Positions 25,227-33,238 of a stretch of DNA of 64,000 nucleotides are shown one piece after another. The position numbers and the translations under genes are program-made. Position 1 is the stretch's first letter. Each line of letters begins with the position of its first letter. Below the pieces are notes generated by a model. That model ran no database searches, was not told where the DNA came from, and saw only the letters and a list, made by a program, of their open reading frames with translations. Source of the stretch: Ruthenibacterium avium. GTDB taxonomy: Bacteria; Bacillota; Clostridia; Oscillospirales; Ruminococcaceae. Location of the stretch: positions 7,290 to 71,289 of the forward strand of contig DWYA01000013.1 of assembly GCA_019118905.1 (NCBI GenBank), in the 5' to 3' direction.

Positions 25227-25949
25227 ATGATTTCATTGGAAAGAATGCTCAAAATTTGGGAGCGTTACAACGGGTTTTATCTGGAAGGCCTGAAAAACAC
25301 CCTGCTGGTGGCGTTGGTGGCTGTGGTTTTAGGTATTGTGCTGGGGCTTTTGGTGGCATCCGGCAGAATGCTGACGCACAATAGCCGAGACCATGCTGTG
25401 GTAAAGGTGCTGAAAGCGGTGGTGCGGTTTATTTGCACCGCTTATGTAGAAGTGCTGCGTGCCACCCCGCTGATTGTACAGGTATTTGTGATTTACTACA
25501 CGGCTACCACCGCAAAGCTGGTGCTGCCCGACCCGACCGCAACCCGTATGATGTGGGGTATGCTGGCTGTTGCGCTCAACTCGGGCGCTTATTTGAGCGA
25601 GGTGATTCGCTCGGGCATCGGCGCAGTGCCGCACGGACAGATGGAGGCGGCTCGCTGCCTTGGCATGAGCCACTGGAAGGCCATGCGCTTTGTGATTTTG
25701 CCGCAGGCGGTGCGCAATATTTTGCCCGCGCTTTGCAACGAGTTTGTAACCATTATTAAAGAAACCAGCGTTTTGAGCATGGTGGGCATTGTGGACGTGA
25801 TGTTCCAGGCAAGTGCGGTTGCATCGAATGCTTATATCTTCATTGAGCCGTATATCATCGCTGCGCTGATGTATTTCGTTGTTGTGTTCCCGCTGTCGAA
25901 GCTGGTGGCGTGGTTTGAAAGGAGGATGAGCCGCAGTGTCACAAGATAA
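25227..25949 (+). CDS. Amino-acid ABC transporter permease (HisM/GlnP type)
   Basis: A 240-residue permease with about five membrane helices. It begins MISLERMLKIWERYNGFYLEGLKNTLLVALVAVVLG with the family-typical 'Y..GL..TL', has the N-terminal EVLRATPLIVQVFVIYY (the conserved E-x-x-R-x-T/S-P) and the cytoplasmic EAA loop GQMEAARCLGMSHWKAMRFVILPQA, which docks on the ATPase. The ribosome site is AAAAGGAG. The ATPase gene overlaps its end by 14 bases. Works as a dimer with the neighbouring receptor and ATPase. Confidence 0.94.
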   Translation: MISLERMLKIWERYNGFYLEGLKNTLLVALVAVVLGIVLGLLVASGRMLTHNSRDHAVVKVLKAVVRFICTAYVEVLRATPLIVQVFVIYYTATTAKLVLPDPTATRMMWGMLAVALNSGAYLSEVIRSGIGAVPHGQMEAARCLGMSHWKAMRFVILPQAVRNILPALCNEFVTIIKETSVLSMVGIVDVMFQASAVASNAYIFIEPYIIAALMYFVVVFPLSKLVAWFERRMSRSVTR

Positions 25950-26682
25950 TCGTGAATTGCTGATTGAAGTAAACGGCTTGGAAAAGCATTTTAAGCATGT
26001 TGAGGTGCTCAAAGGCATTGACATGCAGATTCGTAAGGGCGATGTTGTGGCGGTTATCGGGCCTTCCGGCTCGGGTAAATCCACCTTTTTGCGCTGCTTA
26101 AACCTGCTGGAGGTTCCCACCGGCGGACACATCATTTTTGAAGGTGTTGATATCACCTCAAAAAGCACCAATATTGACAAGATGCGCTGCAAAATCGGCA
26201 TGGTGTTCCAACAGTTTAATCTGTTTGCCAACATGACGGTATTGGATAACGTGACGGCTGCGCCCATCCGCGTGAAGGGCATGAAAAAAGAGGACGCGGA
26301 GAAATTGGCGCACGAGCTGCTGACGCGAGTCGGCTTGGGCGACAGAGGAAGCGCTTATCCGGTACAGCTTTCCGGCGGACAGCAGCAGCGCGTTGCCATT
26401 GCGCGTGCGCTTGCCATGCAGCCTGACGTGATGCTGTTCGACGAGCCGACCAGCGCACTTGACCCCGAAATGGTGCGTGAAGTGCTGGATGTTATGAAAC
26501 AGCTGGCACAGGACGGCATGACCATGGTGGTAGTGACGCACGAAATGGGCTTCGCCCGTGAGGTGGCCAACCGTGTTGTATTTATTGACGGCGGTGTAGT
26601 GTGCGAAGAAAAGGCACCGCAGGAATTTTTTGAAAATCCCACGCATCCGCGCTTAAAAGATTTTTTGAGCAAGGTGCTGTAA
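25936..26682 (+). CDS. Amino-acid ABC transporter ATP-binding protein (GlnQ type)
   Basis: A 248-residue ATPase that powers the amino-acid importer. Walker A IGPSGSGKST, Q loop MVFQQFNLFANMTVLDN, signature LSGGQQQRVAIARAL, Walker B VMLFDEPTSALDPE and H loop VVTHEMGFAREV are all intact and match the polar amino-acid subfamily, which has the characteristic FFENPTHPRLKDFL tail. GTG 25936 is the start, with GGAGG about 10 bases upstream inside the permease gene. It is the last gene of the operon and is followed by a long bidirectional terminator. Confidence 0.95.
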   Translation: MSQDNRELLIEVNGLEKHFKHVEVLKGIDMQIRKGDVVAVIGPSGSGKSTFLRCLNLLEVPTGGHIIFEGVDITSKSTNIDKMRCKIGMVFQQFNLFANMTVLDNVTAAPIRVKGMKKEDAEKLAHELLTRVGLGDRGSAYPVQLSGGQQQRVAIARALAMQPDVMLFDEPTSALDPEMVREVLDVMKQLAQDGMTMVVVTHEMGFAREVANRVVFIDGGVVCEEKAPQEFFENPTHPRLKDFLSKVL

Positions 26683-26685
26683 TAG

Positions 26686-26736
26686 GCAAAAACAAGAAGG
26701 GCAAGGCCGCGCGGCCTTGTCCTTCTTTGTTTTTGC
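26686..26736. terminator. Long bidirectional terminator
   Basis: GCAAAAACAAGAAGG...CCTTCTTTGTTTTTGC with the inner stem CAAGGCCGCGCGGCCTTG. It lies between the convergent ABC operon and CYTH gene and can end both. Confidence 0.85.
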
Positions 26737-26754
26737 GCTATCAAAAAGAGCGGG

Positions 26755-27468
26755 TTATTGATTTTGCATGGGCGCAGTTTCACAGGGGGAAGGCAGTGTA
26801 ATGCGCCCGCACACGGGACAGCGTGATGCTTCCAGCGTGGTGTCGTCAAGCGTGGGATGCGGAAAAATAAAATCATCGCTTGTGTTCGGGCAAAGCACCT
26901 TATTGACCTGCGGGTGCAGCGTCCACAGCAAAGGGGTTTTGCTTTGCAGAAAGCCGGGCGTTAAAGCCGCTCCGCAATGCAAACAGTGCGTGCGGTTCGG
27001 GCGTGTGGTTTGCCAGTAGTGGCTCATGGAAAAGCCTGCTGTTTCCGTCATTTCTTCGCCAAGGCCATATTCCGGCAGCGGTGTGAATGCCTTTGCCGCT
27101 TCCACGCTGTCAAATTCCACTTCTGCGTAATAAAACTCTGTGGGAAGGCCCTGATCGACACAGCTGACTTCCAGCGTGAGACCCTCGGGCAGCGCATACA
27201 GGCGCAGCTCTTTTGTGATGGGCGGCTGGCCGGTGAGCGCTTCCAGACGGCGAAAGACGCTTTCCTCTAACGGCAGTTCAATTTCTTCCCGCACAAGCGT
27301 TCCGTGACCTTTAAAGCACAGAATGAAAGTGTGTTTGGTGGCGCTGGTGCTTTCGCGCACGCGCACAACGGGACAGGTGGAAAGATAGCTTTGACGCATT
27401 TGCAGCGTGTCCAGCAGCGGAAGGTGGTTGGGAAAGCCGCTCATTTTCCATTTTCGTTCAATTTCCAT
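26755..27468 (-). CDS. CYTH-domain protein with C-terminal zinc-ribbon-like tail
   Basis: A 237-residue protein of the CYTH (triphosphate tunnel) superfamily. The N-terminal EIERKW is the ExExK metal/phosphate motif; further charged strands follow (RVRES, FKGHGTLVREEIELPL, YYAEVEFDS). CYTH enzymes hydrolyse inorganic triphosphate, thiamine triphosphate or make cAMP; substrate cannot be told. Unusually the last 75 residues add two CxxC pairs (CLHCG and CPVCG), suggesting a bound zinc. ATG 27468 is preceded by GGAGG; the open frame reaches back to 27564 but overlaps the divergent gene's leader. Divergent from the RlmI-like gene. Confidence 0.82.
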   Translation of the reverse strand: MEIERKWKMSGFPNHLPLLDTLQMRQSYLSTCPVVRVRESTSATKHTFILCFKGHGTLVREEIELPLEESVFRRLEALTGQPPITKELRLYALPEGLTLEVSCVDQGLPTEFYYAEVEFDSVEAAKAFTPLPEYGLGEEMTETAGFSMSHYWQTTRPNRTHCLHCGAALTPGFLQSKTPLLWTLHPQVNKVLCPNTSDDFIFPHPTLDDTTLEASRCPVCGRITLPSPCETAPMQNQ

Positions 27469-27562
27469 TGTCAAATCCTCCGTTTCTGCTTTATAATATA
27501 AAAGATAGACAAGCCTCAATGCAAGAGGATGCGGAAAAAAAGCGCCAAAAGGAGATTTTTTC
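27469..27562. promoter_or_regulatory. Divergent promoter region
   Basis: A 94-base spacer between the CYTH and methyltransferase genes. A TATAATATAAAA element near 27494-27505 can act as -10 in either direction; the -35 elements are weak. Each gene has its own ribosome site at the edges. Confidence 0.4.
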
Positions 27563-28789
27563 ATGAAACAGGAACGTATTTATCCCAAATTTACCGTGAG
27601 TGCGAAAGCGGAACGCGCGCTGAATGGCGGTCATCCGTGGGTGTATGGTACGGAGGTGCTGCGTGAGGAGCCGTGTGAAAACGGTGCGCTGGTGGATGTG
27701 GTGAGCCTGAAAGGACGCTACTTGGGAACCGGTTTTGTGAGTGAAAAAAGCAAAATTCGTGTGCGTGTGTTTTCGCGCAATGCCAATGACCGCTTTGACG
27801 AGGCGTTTTGGCGCAGAAGGCTGACCCATGCATGGGAGTACCGCAAAAGTGTTTTGCAGCCCCACGAGCTGGAATGCTGCCGCGTGATTTTTGGCGAGGC
27901 TGACCTGTTTCCCGGCTTGACGGTCGACCGCTTTGGCTCAATTTTAAGCGCACAGGTGCTGAGCGTGGGAATGGAACAGTGCAAAGAGCTTTTGTTCCCC
28001 CTGTTGGTGGACGTTTTGCAGCAGGACGGCCAGAGAATTGACGGCATTTATGAGCGAAATGACGTGGCCATTCGCGGGCTGGAGGGAATGGCGCAATATA
28101 AGGGTTGGTATGACCTTTCGGCCCATGGGCTGCCCACACCGAAAAGCGCATTGGCAGAGATTGAGGAAAACGGCGTGCGCTACACGGTGGATGTAGAAAA
28201 CGGACAAAAGACAGGGTTCTTTTTAGACCAGAAGTATAACCGTGCAGCTGTGGCACGGTTGGCGCAGGGAAAGCGCGTGCTGGACTGCTTTACCCACACA
28301 GGCAGTTTTGCTTTGAATGCGGCTAAGGGAGGCGCTGCCCATGTGACGGCGGTGGACGTGAGTGAAACCGCTGTGGAGATGGCGCGCTTGAATGCCGAGC
28401 GAAACGGCGTATCCGACCGGATGGACTGCGTGGCCGCCGACGTGTTTGAACTGCTGCCTACATTGGAGCAGGGGGCGTATGACTTTATTATTTTGGACCC
28501 GCCCGCGTTTACAAAATCGCGCAAGACGCTGCACAATGCGCTGAGAGGCTATAAGGAGATTAACTACCGGGCGATGAAGCTTTTGCCCCGCGGCGGGTAT
28601 TTGGCAACGTGCAGCTGCAGCCATTTTGCAACCGAAGAAGAATTTTGCAAAATGCTGGTTTCTGCTGCGAAGGACGCCAACGTACAGCTCAGGCAGATTG
28701 AGGCACGCCAGCAATCACCCGACCATCCCATTTTATGGGGAGTGCCGGAGACCTCCTATTTAAAATTTTATCTGTTCCAAGTAGTGTAA
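27563..28789 (+). CDS. RlmI-like class I SAM-dependent 23S rRNA (cytosine) methyltransferase
   Basis: A 408-residue methyltransferase similar to RlmI/YccW, which makes m5C1962 in 23S rRNA. It has an N-terminal PUA-like RNA-binding domain (about 1-75: FTVSAKAERALNGGHPWVYGTEV), a central domain with the CRVIFGEADLFPGLTVDRFG segment, and the methyltransferase fold: KTGFFLDQKYNR, VLDCFTHTGSFALNAA (motif I), VTAVDVSETAVEMAR (motif II), DFIILDPPAFTKSR (motif IV, DPPAF) and TCSCSHF (with the Cys used in m5C chemistry). ATG 27563 follows AAAAGGAG. Single-gene unit. Confidence 0.9.
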   Translation: MKQERIYPKFTVSAKAERALNGGHPWVYGTEVLREEPCENGALVDVVSLKGRYLGTGFVSEKSKIRVRVFSRNANDRFDEAFWRRRLTHAWEYRKSVLQPHELECCRVIFGEADLFPGLTVDRFGSILSAQVLSVGMEQCKELLFPLLVDVLQQDGQRIDGIYERNDVAIRGLEGMAQYKGWYDLSAHGLPTPKSALAEIEENGVRYTVDVENGQKTGFFLDQKYNRAAVARLAQGKRVLDCFTHTGSFALNAAKGGAAHVTAVDVSETAVEMARLNAERNGVSDRMDCVAADVFELLPTLEQGAYDFIILDPPAFTKSRKTLHNALRGYKEINYRAMKLLPRGGYLATCSCSHFATEEEFCKMLVSAAKDANVQLRQIEARQQSPDHPILWGVPETSYLKFYLFQVV

Positions 28790-29079
28790 AAAGCACAAAG
28801 ATACTTTATTGAGACAATATAGATAAAAAATTGGGTTAATTTACGATGTTTTTACATAAAAATGCTGACAATTTGCCTTTTATCGTGTAAAATAGAGATA
28901 AGGGCAATGATGCGGTGTACAAAAGTATGCGGCAGATTGTTTTAGGCAAAACGGTTTTGTTGGAAGAATCTTTTTCAATGTGTGTTTGGACGGTGGGTGC
29001 ATTTGTGACAAAATGCGCACATAGAACGGCTTAAAATAAAGCATAGCGAGGAAACACCAGATAAAAGGAGAGGGTTTGG
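28790..29079 (+). other. Intergenic region and long leader of the Cys-rich gene
   Basis: 290 AT-rich bases. No clear terminator for the methyltransferase gene is seen. The promoter at 28865-28893 would give the Cys-rich gene a leader of about 180 bases, which is long for a 63-codon gene; no riboswitch class was recognised in it. Confidence 0.4.
28865..28893 (+). promoter_or_regulatory. Sigma-A promoter upstream of the Cys-rich peptide gene
   Basis: CTGACA (28865-28870), 17-base spacer, TAAAAT (28888-28893). Confidence 0.6.
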
Positions 29080-29271
29080 ATGCTGCCTTGTAAAGAACAT
29101 TGTAACCATTATTCGGAAGGCTGTCACAAAACGTGCGGAAGGTGGCGTGCGCGCTGCATGTGTGAGAAAATGCAGCGGGAACGCAAGCGAAATTATTTGA
29201 AATTGCACGAAGCGCTGTGCCGCGAGACGGTGCTGCGGTGTCGGGAAAACACCGTTTGCCGTGCCTACTAA
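29080..29271 (+). CDS. Small Cys-rich protein (63 residues)
   Basis: An unrecognised 63-residue protein with eight Cys and several His: CKEHCNHYSEGCHKTCGRW, then CMC, ALC and RCRE...CRA. The spacing suggests one or two zinc sites. It is strongly basic (Arg/Lys rich) with no signal peptide, so nucleic-acid binding is possible. ATG 29080 has a good AAAGGAGAGG site, and the gene has its own promoter and a strong terminator, so it is very probably expressed. Short proteins with a similar C-x3-C-x(6,7)-C-x3-C-GRW pattern occur in other gut clostridia and their prophages in my recollection; no function is known. Confidence 0.75.
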   Translation: MLPCKEHCNHYSEGCHKTCGRWRARCMCEKMQRERKRNYLKLHEALCRETVLRCRENTVCRAY

Positions 29272-29301
29272 ACGATGGAAAACAGAATATAGACTCAAAA
29301 A

Positions 29302-29348
29302 CACAAGCCGCGCTGGAGCAAAAGAAGCCAGCGCGGCTTGTGTTTTTT
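29302..29348 (+). terminator. Rho-independent terminator after the Cys-rich gene
   Basis: CACAAGCCGCGCTGG (29302-29316) and CCAGCGCGGCTTGTG (29328-29342), followed by TTTTTT. Confidence 0.9.
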
Positions 29349-29539
29349 GAAAACAGACAAGAGAGCGGCAAAGGCAAAATGTGATGGATGTAAATAAAAA
29401 GAAATTTATTGGAAAAAATAATAAGTTTTACTTGTTTGACAATAGGGGGAATGTTGCAATAAGAAAGGAGAATGGTAAAAAATTGGAAATGCAAATGTTT
29501 TCTTCACAATAAAAAAGAAAAGGATGGAAAAAACAGAAA

Positions 29540-30701
29540 ATGATGAAAACATGGAAATTGAAAGATCGGCTGATACTTTCGTACAGTTCGATTTTGATTA
29601 TGATGCTGCTTGGCATTACATCGCTGATTTGTGTGACCATGATGGCCTCGATCAGCACACGTTACAGCACAGAGACCGTACCTGTGGTGGAGCAGATTGG
29701 TTTGGCAAGAAGGAATATCGTATCGGTAAGACGTTACCTGCTGAATGCGATTATTGCCGAGACGCCCGAAGACTTTGCGCGTAGAGGAGAGCATGAACGC
29801 AGACCGCAACGCGCTGTATGCTTCGCTGGATGCCATTGAACAGCTGAATGGAAGTTACACGGAAACCATTGAGCAAGTGAGAAGTACGCTGGAAAGCGTT
29901 GCGAATTATAACAATTAAATTATGAACCTGACGGCAAAATTTACGGACGCCGACAATGAAAAGGCATATCAAATTTATTTGAATGATTATGCACCGGCGC
30001 TTGACACCGCAGCGCAGCAGCTGGAAACGCTGAACGATCAGATTGATGCGTTTGGTCAGTCGCAAAGCGCACAGGCAGTAAAGATGCGGCAAGTGGCGCT
30101 GATTGTAATCAGCACGATTATTGCTGTGACTGCCGTTTTGACTGTTTTAACACTGGTGAAGATGACAAAGGCGATCACAAGACCGATTCAGCAGATTCAA
30201 GACGCGATGCAGGCTTTAGCGGATGACAGCAAATATGTAGGCGTTTACGCAAAGCTGCGTGACATGGTATATGCTTTGATGCAGATGTTGGGACAGACTG
30301 TTGAGCAGGTGGACGCAACATCTGCCCAGGTGTTCCATGGCTCTGAGCAGGTGGCCAACGCGGCACAGGCATTGAGCCAAGGCGCAAGCCAACAGGCTTC
30401 CAGCGTGCAGGAGCTGGCGGCAACTTTGGAACAGATTTCCAAACAGGTAGACGAAAATGCACAAAACATTGAGGGTGCAAAGCTGGATACCATTGAGACG
30501 GTGAAGGAACTGGATACCGGAAAAGAAAAAATGCAGGATGAAGCGATTCACCAAACCACGGAGGGTGTGAACCAGATTTCCAACGTGGTGCAGACCAATT
30601 CTGCAACGGCACAGCAGACGGCGGCAGCAAGTGAAGAACTGTCGGGCTAGGCGAATGTGCTGCGCAAGTTGATGAGCAAGTTTCAATTGCAGACTGCGTA
30701 A
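29540..30701 (+). pseudogene. Decayed methyl-accepting chemotaxis protein
   Basis: Remnant of a membrane chemoreceptor. The start (ATG 29540, MMKTWKLKDRLILSYSSIL) encodes TM1 and the beginning of a four-helix-bundle sensor. Around 29780-29792 the frame shifts, and the sensor continues from MNADRNALYASLDAIEQ. A TAA at 29916-29918 interrupts it; the frame then continues through TM2 (VALIVISTIIAVTAVLTVLTL), HAMP and the first half of the signalling coil (VANAAQALSQGASQQASSVQEL). The hairpin tip that binds CheA/CheW is missing: the sequence jumps from the descending to the ascending helix (GVNQISNVVQTNSATAQQT). A TAG at 30648 (probably from CAG) precedes the expected last residues ANVLRKLMSKFQLQ, ending at TAA 30699. 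At least four lesions. Confidence 0.9.
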
Positions 30702-30726
30702 ACGGCGCTTGGAAGCAAGGAAAAGA

Positions 30727-30770
30727 GAAAAGGACACAGGAAAGACGCGCTTTCCTGTGTCCTTTTTCTG
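30727..30770. terminator. Terminator after the chemoreceptor remnant
   Basis: AAAAGGACACAGGAAAG pairs with CTTTCCTGTGTCCTTTT around a 5-base loop, with T and A runs on the two sides. It is shared with the convergent DUF1576 gene. Confidence 0.85.
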
Positions 30771-30786
30771 TGTGCAAAAGTTTTGG

Positions 30787-32076
30787 TTACAAAGAGAGAT
30801 TTTCTTTGGCGCGGGCTTTGCGGGAGCGGATGGACTGGATGACGGGAATCATAAAAATAGCGATGAGACCGCCGGCAAAGCCGTTGTTGTATAAATTCAT
30901 GCCGCCGTATAAGATGCCAGTATTGAGAACCACAGACGAATGCAAAAAACCGGCGATGATACCGCAAATGATGCCGAACTCACCCGCGATGGGCGCAAGC
31001 GTAGTGGAGAGAAGAAACGCCAGCATGGGAGAGGGGTCGCACAAATCCCAGTGTTTGATGAGGCTGGCAAGATAGACCCCGAGCATAATGGGGAAAATAT
31101 TGCGTACATGCTTGCCAGTGGCACCGAAGCCGATGATGGTGAAAATGCTGCCGATGACCGGCCCATTGAGCTCACCGCCGACGAGAAACACAAGCAGAAC
31201 CGAGAACAGGCCGTTGACCGCCATATTGAAAACAGTGGCACAGCGCGTACTGTCGCGCAGAAAATCGGTGCCGCCGACACCGGGAAGTTTGAGCAGCAGC
31301 CGATATTGCCGGAAAATCTCACGCCCTCCCATGACGACGGCGCCAAGCGCCATGCAAGCAAAGAGAGCCGAAAGAAGAACGAGAAATTGAATGCGCATTC
31401 CGCTGTGCCAAATCAGGCGCTGCTCCATTTCGATATTGAAGGAACGAAACAGCGAAACCACAATGGTGGCGATAATGCCGCAGGCAAACCCAACGTTATA
31501 GAGCGAATAACCTTTATGTGCGTAATGGACATGCGTGGCAAGCGGCGGAATGACAAAGCCGATGGCAATGCCCACGGCGATGGCAAACAACAAGCGAACG
31601 GGGACAGGAAACACGGCCAGCTGCGGGATTTGCGTGATTTGTGTAATAATGGGCGAAAGGCTGGTGCTGTAAAGACCGACGTAGACGTAGCGGGAAAAAG
31701 GGGTGCGGTGGTATTTGGCATAAAGCCAAACACCCGCCAGCAGCGCCCAGATATTGAGAATGTTTTTCCCAAACAGGGAAAAGCCAAACATAAGGCATAG
31801 GGAAGTAATAGTGTGGCCGTCCATTTCCATGCCGAGAAAGTAAATGAGCCCGACAGTGAACAGAGAGAGCAAGCCTGCATTAAAAAAGGCTGCGCCAATG
31901 CCGCCCACAACAAAATAATCAGTAATTAAAAAATCAGGCTCTTGCAAAATACGCCCCATGCCCGCGATGATTTCGCCCGGCGTTTGAAAGAAAAAGGCCG
32001 CGACCATAAAATAGAGCGGAATCAACGTGAGCAAAAGAAACTGGCTGCGCCGCGAAAGCGGAGTAGAAACAAGCAT
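30787..32076 (-). CDS. DUF1576-family multi-pass membrane protein
   Basis: A 429-residue, highly hydrophobic protein with about ten membrane helices, resembling the DUF1576 family. Two similar halves appear: an early DYFVVGGIGAAFFNAGLLSL...FGFSLFGKNILNIW and a later NGPVIGSIFTIIGFGATGKHVRNIFPIMLGVYL share a GF(S/G)xxGKxxxNI pattern, and both are followed by segments like SPxxxxF/L. That suggests an inverted-repeat transporter fold. The substrate is unknown. GTG or ATG near 32076 follows AAAGG at 14 bases. The gene lies 48 bases downstream of the phage-type repressor on the same strand, so it may be read from the repressor promoter. Confidence 0.75.
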   Translation of the reverse strand: MLVSTPLSRRSQFLLLTLIPLYFMVAAFFFQTPGEIIAGMGRILQEPDFLITDYFVVGGIGAAFFNAGLLSLFTVGLIYFLGMEMDGHTITSLCLMFGFSLFGKNILNIWALLAGVWLYAKYHRTPFSRYVYVGLYSTSLSPIITQITQIPQLAVFPVPVRLLFAIAVGIAIGFVIPPLATHVHYAHKGYSLYNVGFACGIIATIVVSLFRSFNIEMEQRLIWHSGMRIQFLVLLSALFACMALGAVVMGGREIFRQYRLLLKLPGVGGTDFLRDSTRCATVFNMAVNGLFSVLLVFLVGGELNGPVIGSIFTIIGFGATGKHVRNIFPIMLGVYLASLIKHWDLCDPSPMLAFLLSTTLAPIAGEFGIICGIIAGFLHSSVVLNTGILYGGMNLYNNGFAGGLIAIFMIPVIQSIRSRKARAKENLSL

Positions 32077-32124
32077 AAAAACAATTCAACCTTTCCTAGA
32101 TGGAGTGAAAAGAAAAAGCAGCGG

Positions 32125-32754
32125 TTACACATACCAATGGGTAAAGCCAACGGCTTTGCCCTCAATGACAAGCTCCTGCATTTGTTCACCGGTGAGAATA
32201 TAGGGCGGGTAGGCGGCATTGGCGGGCATGAGCGTAATGGCATCTGCCGTTTTATACACACGCTTGAGTGTGGCTTCATCGCCAATGCGCACCGCGGCGA
32301 TTTGACCGTTTTCAATATCCGGCTGGCGGCGAATATAGACGATGTCGCCGTCGGCAATGCCGGCGTCAATCATGCTGTCGCCTTCGCAGCGCAGAGCAAA
32401 ATCGGCGTGGTGTGTGACGGGGACTTCCACATAATCTTCAATGTTTTGTTCGGCTGTGATGGGACTGCCGCACGCGATGCGCCCAACCAAGGGAACACGA
32501 CGCATTTCCGGCAAAGGAGAAAACCCCGGCGGAATGTCGCTGTTTTCATCGTGCTGCCAACCCATGAGCACCTGCGGCGTGGTATCGAGCGCATAGGCCA
32601 ACTTTTCCAGCCGGTCCATGGGGATTTTTTCGGTGGTGCCGGAAATATAGCGCTGGAGCGCCGATTTGGGAACCCCGGTACGCAGCGCTAAATCGGCATA
32701 GGAAAGCCCGCTTTGTTCGTAAAATTGTTGCAGGCGTTTGGAAATTTCATTCAT
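32125..32754 (-). CDS. XRE/S24 phage-type repressor (LexA/CI-like)
   Basis: A 209-residue repressor. ATG 32754 (MNEISKRLQQFYEQ) follows AAGGAGG; the longer frame overlaps the promoter. Residues 1-70 are an XRE helix-turn-helix (LSYADLALRTGVPKSALQRYI). The C-terminal half is a peptidase S24 domain: the cleavage region GRIACGSPI, where ACG stands in for the usual Ala-Gly, then the nucleophile Ser in CEGDSMIDAGI and the general-base Lys in ATLKRVYK. Such repressors cut themselves when RecA filaments form, so the block it controls should respond to DNA damage. Its own promoter contains an operator half-site, and matching palindromes lie in the divergent promoter. Confidence 0.93.
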   Translation of the reverse strand: MNEISKRLQQFYEQSGLSYADLALRTGVPKSALQRYISGTTEKIPMDRLEKLAYALDTTPQVLMGWQHDENSDIPPGFSPLPEMRRVPLVGRIACGSPITAEQNIEDYVEVPVTHHADFALRCEGDSMIDAGIADGDIVYIRRQPDIENGQIAAVRIGDEATLKRVYKTADAITLMPANAAYPPYILTGEQMQELVIEGKAVGFTHWYV

Positions 32755-32833
32755 AGAACTGACCTCCTTGTCATCTGTTCTTGCGGCAATGTCCGCCGAA
32801 AAAGGAAACGGCAGAGCGAGTGTCTTTAATGTA

Positions 32834-32862
32834 AGTATACCTGAATCGTCCCACAAATGCAA
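32834..32862 (-). promoter_or_regulatory. Repressor promoter with operator half-site
   Basis: Minus strand: TTGCAT (32862-32857), 17-base spacer, TATACT (32839-32834). The spacer and -35 overlap TCCCACAAATGC (32849-32860), a partial match to the palindromic operators. Confidence 0.75.
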
Positions 32863-32881
32863 TAAAAAATTTTAAAAAATA

Positions 32882-32895
32882 TCCCAAAAATGGGT
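32882..32895. promoter_or_regulatory. Phage-type operator O2
   Basis: TCCCAAAAATGGGT, arms TCCCA and TGGG(A/T) around AAAA, abutting the -35 of the rightward promoter. Confidence 0.8.
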
Positions 32896-32923
32896 TGACA
32901 AGAGAAAATAAGTGTGGTATGGT
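32895..32923 (+). promoter_or_regulatory. Rightward promoter of the phage-type block
   Basis: TTGACA (32895-32900), 17-base spacer, TATGGT (32918-32923), bracketed by operators O2 and O3. Confidence 0.8.
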
Positions 32924-32930
32924 ATATGCA

Positions 32931-32944
32931 TCCCAAAAATGGGA
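32931..32944. promoter_or_regulatory. Phage-type operator O3
   Basis: TCCCAAAAATGGGA, a full match to the palindromic consensus, at or just past the expected transcription start. Confidence 0.8.
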
Positions 32945-32962
32945 CGAGAAAGAAGGGGTAAG

Positions 32963-33238
32963 ATGAAAACCAATTTGCTGGAACGAAAAATGAACGAGCA
33001 AGGAATTTCAAAAGCCGAGCTGGCAAAGTATTTAAAACTCTCGGAAAAGCGCCTTACAGAGAAGATGGACGGCATTTGCGTATGGAACACTTGGGAAGTG
33101 ATGCGCATTTGCATGATAGTACAATTGCAGGATGAGGCAGAAAAGAGTGAAATTTTTTTGTCAAAATCATCCCGAAAATGGGACAAAAGAGGAGAAAATG
33201 TCGAAAAGAAAACTGTTTTGGATGTTGGTGACGAATGA
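32963..33238 (+). CDS. Small Cro-like regulator
   Basis: A 91-residue protein whose first 60 residues look like a small XRE/Cro helix-turn-helix: NLLERKMNEQGISKAELAKY, LKLSEKRLTEKMDG, then VWNTWEVMRICMIVQL. It is the first gene of the rightward transcript and divergent from the S24 repressor, the position of cro. ATG 32963 lies five bases after AAGGGG. Its 3' part contains a fourth operator (33170-33183) and overlaps the next small gene by 41 bases. The Cro role is inferred from position and fold. Confidence 0.75.
   Translation: MKTNLLERKMNEQGISKAELAKYLKLSEKRLTEKMDGICVWNTWEVMRICMIVQLQDEAEKSEIFLSKSSRKWDKRGENVEKKTVLDVGDE
33170..33183. promoter_or_regulatory. Phage-type operator O4 inside the cro-like gene
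   Basis: TCCCGAAAATGGGA, same palindrome as O2 and O3 with one central change, within the end of the Cro-like gene and just upstream of the next gene's ribosome site. Confidence 0.65.

Noticed and set aside
29540..30701. Two separate small chemoreceptor genes
   Set aside because: The pieces are consecutive parts of one receptor broken by a frameshift and stops.
32849..33183. Operator repeats as a CRISPR-like array
   Set aside because: Spacing is irregular, units are 14 bp and placed at promoters; no cas gene. No CRISPR array was seen anywhere in the window.
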